In this document: positions 29,440-30,442 of the stretch, piece by piece
Layout of the letters: every line of letters starts with the position of its first letter
Position numbering within the stretch: the first letter of the stretch is position 1
Origin: JAGLQA01 sp023135565
GTDB lineage: Bacteria; Acidobacteriota; Aminicenantia; UBA2199
Length of the DNA: 30,442 nucleotides
Direction of reading: 5' to 3'
Assembly: GCA_030639305.1 (NCBI GenBank)
Contig: DAOWCY010000071.1
Span: 1-30,442 of the forward strand
Notes under the pieces: generated by a model
What the model was told of the DNA's origin: nothing
What the model saw: only the letters and a program-made list of their open reading frames with translations
The model's database searches: none
Translations under genes and position numbers: made by a program

Positions 29440-30003
29440 TTATCTCGACTTTTTTTTCTTAGTTTTCATTTTTCCCGGCTTTGTATATTTTTGTAAATTA
29501 CGCTGCTCTTCCTCTTTGTTTCTAAACAGGTATACACCGGTACCCCCCAGCGCTATTAAAATGCTGCCGATTATATTCATCAACAGTGCGCTGGTCAAAT
29601 GTACACACCGGGTGTCCGATACATAAATGGACCTCAGCGTAAAATAATTCATGATATTCATTAAAACAATCAAGATATAGAAAAGCAGGGCAAGACTCCA
29701 GGTAAATTTTTTTTTGATGATACTTCTCAGGAAAAAGCCGCCAAGTAAAACGCCTCCGGCAAGCGGAACGAACATGCCGAAACGCAGCAAATACACGTCG
29801 ATCTGCACACGATAATTTTGTATGTAATGATTAATATCCATCAAAAGCCATGGCATGGATGCACTTATGACAACCAATATGCAGCCGTTCAGTCCCATTG
29901 TCGAAGCAAATCTCTGGCTAATTTTTGATGAGTCGATATCGAGGACTTCCAGCATATTTTCTTCGAATAATTCTTTTTTTCTGCGTGGTTTTCTTTTTTT
30001 CAT
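29440..30003 (-). CDS. Uncharacterised four-helix membrane protein
   Basis: A 187-residue protein with basic ends (KKRKPRRKK and KTKKKKSR). Four hydrophobic segments lie about 37-57, 72-93, 99-118 and 139-160. I recognise no family motif. There is no ribosome-binding site, and a -10 box (TATAAT) ends six bases before the ATG, so a leaderless mRNA is likely. Confidence 0.6.
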   Translation of the reverse strand: MKKRKPRRKKELFEENMLEVLDIDSSKISQRFASTMGLNGCILVVISASMPWLLMDINHYIQNYRVQIDVYLLRFGMFVPLAGGVLLGGFFLRSIIKKKFTWSLALLFYILIVLMNIMNYFTLRSIYVSDTRCVHLTSALLMNIIGSILIALGGTGVYLFRNKEEEQRNLQKYTKPGKMKTKKKKSR

Positions 30004-30009
30004 GATGCC

Positions 30010-30039
30010 ATTATAACATAAAGGGGGCGTACTTCACAA
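30010..30039 (-). promoter_or_regulatory. Promoter of the four-helix membrane protein gene
   Basis: On the minus strand TTGTGA, an 18-base spacer and TATAAT, with the ATG seven bases after the -10 box. Confidence 0.6.
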
Positions 30040-30059
30040 CAGGGTCTCCGGGGAAAACC

Positions 30060-30137
30060 GGGACGCAAATTTGCGTCCTCTAAAAAAACTGCAAAAAAAA
30101 ACTGGGGGCGGTGCGAAAAAAAACTGGGGGCGGTGCG
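30060..30137. repeat. REP-like palindrome and 22-base direct repeat
   Basis: GGACGCAAATTTGCGTCC at 30061-30078 is a perfect 18-base palindrome. It is followed by two copies of a 22-base unit, A8-ACTGGGGGCGGTGCG (30094-30115 and 30116-30137). The position just before a REP-associated transposase gene suggests that the palindrome is its REP-type substrate. Confidence 0.6.
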
Positions 30138-30179
30138 TGCAAACGTGCAAATTTGTCAAAGTTGTGATAAAATGAAACC

Positions 30180-30442
30180 ATGAAAAGAGTTCGTATTACA
30201 TATCCAGGTGCTTATCACCATGTTATGAATCGCGGTTATGACGGCAATGCTATCTTTGCGGGAAACAAAAACAAAGCCCAGTTTTTAGATTTCCTGGAAG
30301 GAACGGCAAAGAAATTGAAAATCCCATTATTTGCTTATTGCATCATGGATAACCATTATCACCTTGTATTAGAAAATAACAATAAAAGGATGTCGGATTT
30401 TCTTGGACAGCTTAATGGTTTGTATGGTATGTACTTTCGCAA
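30180..30442 (+). CDS. REP-associated tyrosine transposase (Y1/HUH), 5' part only
   Basis: The first 87 codons of an open frame that runs off the window. It begins MKRVRITYPGAYHHVMNRGY, typical of IS200-like REP-associated transposases, and has MDNHYHLVLE with the HUH motif His59-x-His61. The catalytic Tyr would lie beyond the end. Such enzymes bind and cut REP hairpins as single strands. A palindrome and two direct repeats lie directly upstream. No good ribosome-binding site is seen. Confidence 0.85.
   Translation, partial: MKRVRITYPGAYHHVMNRGYDGNAIFAGNKNKAQFLDFLEGTAKKLKIPLFAYCIMDNHYHLVLENNNKRMSDFLGQLNGLYGMYFR

Overview
The window looks like a chromosomal segment of a free-living or syntrophic Gram-negative-type bacterium. 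The support is type IV (pseudo)pilins, a TAT-type signal, lipoprotein-like signals, an ECF sigma/anti-sigma pair, sigma-54 promoters and a WecA-like transferase. Base composition is moderate. Many intergenic gaps hold a modular, hairpin-rich repeat family. A candidate phylum such as Aminicenantes would fit, but that is a low-confidence guess because no rRNA or marker gene is present. I see no tRNA, rRNA or CRISPR.

Layout. 0.3-0.8 kb: a four-helix-bundle protein. 0.8-3.7 kb (-): a four-gene minor pilin operon, divergent from comEA (4.0 kb, +), which suggests pilus-based DNA uptake. 4.4-6.0 kb (+): a DUF6429-like protein, then a PilZ protein followed after 2 bases by a sugar-nucleotidyltransferase-like enzyme. 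6.4-8.6 kb (-): an ornithine-cyclodeaminase-family gene and a PLP aminotransferase, read from a consensus promoter with a ten-G tract in its spacer. 8.6-10.1 kb: two copies of a sigma-54 control module. One reads into a 68-codon gene; the other reads into a GA-rich tandem array that may be a GGA-rich regulatory RNA. 10.2-11.5 kb (-): a TAT-type phosphodiesterase. 12-14.9 kb (+): an ECF sigma factor interrupted by a frameshift at an A8 run, its zinc anti-sigma factor, a membrane zinc-ribbon protein and a small multi-pass membrane protein. 15-17.2 kb (-): a hybrid histidine kinase. 17.6-21.1 kb (+): MoxR ATPase, a membrane-anchored partner, and a lipoprotein-like metallophosphoesterase. 21.3-26.2 kb (-): FAD oxidoreductase, WecA-like transferase, GT2 glycosyltransferase and alpha-oxoamine synthase, probably for cell-surface glycan or lipid. 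26.2-30.0 kb: a small exported protein, a D-serine-dehydratase-like enzyme, an unknown protein, an XRE regulator and a membrane protein. 30.2 kb to the end: the 5' part of a REP-associated (Y1/HUH) transposase gene.

Three things stand out. (1) The paired sigma-54 promoters carry the same upstream palindromes at the same distances. (2) The poly-G promoter spacer could be a phase switch. (3) The repeat family repeatedly supplies the last codons and stop codons of unrelated genes, and in one place the Shine-Dalgarno of the next gene. Four genes also have promoters so close to an ATG that leaderless mRNAs are expected.
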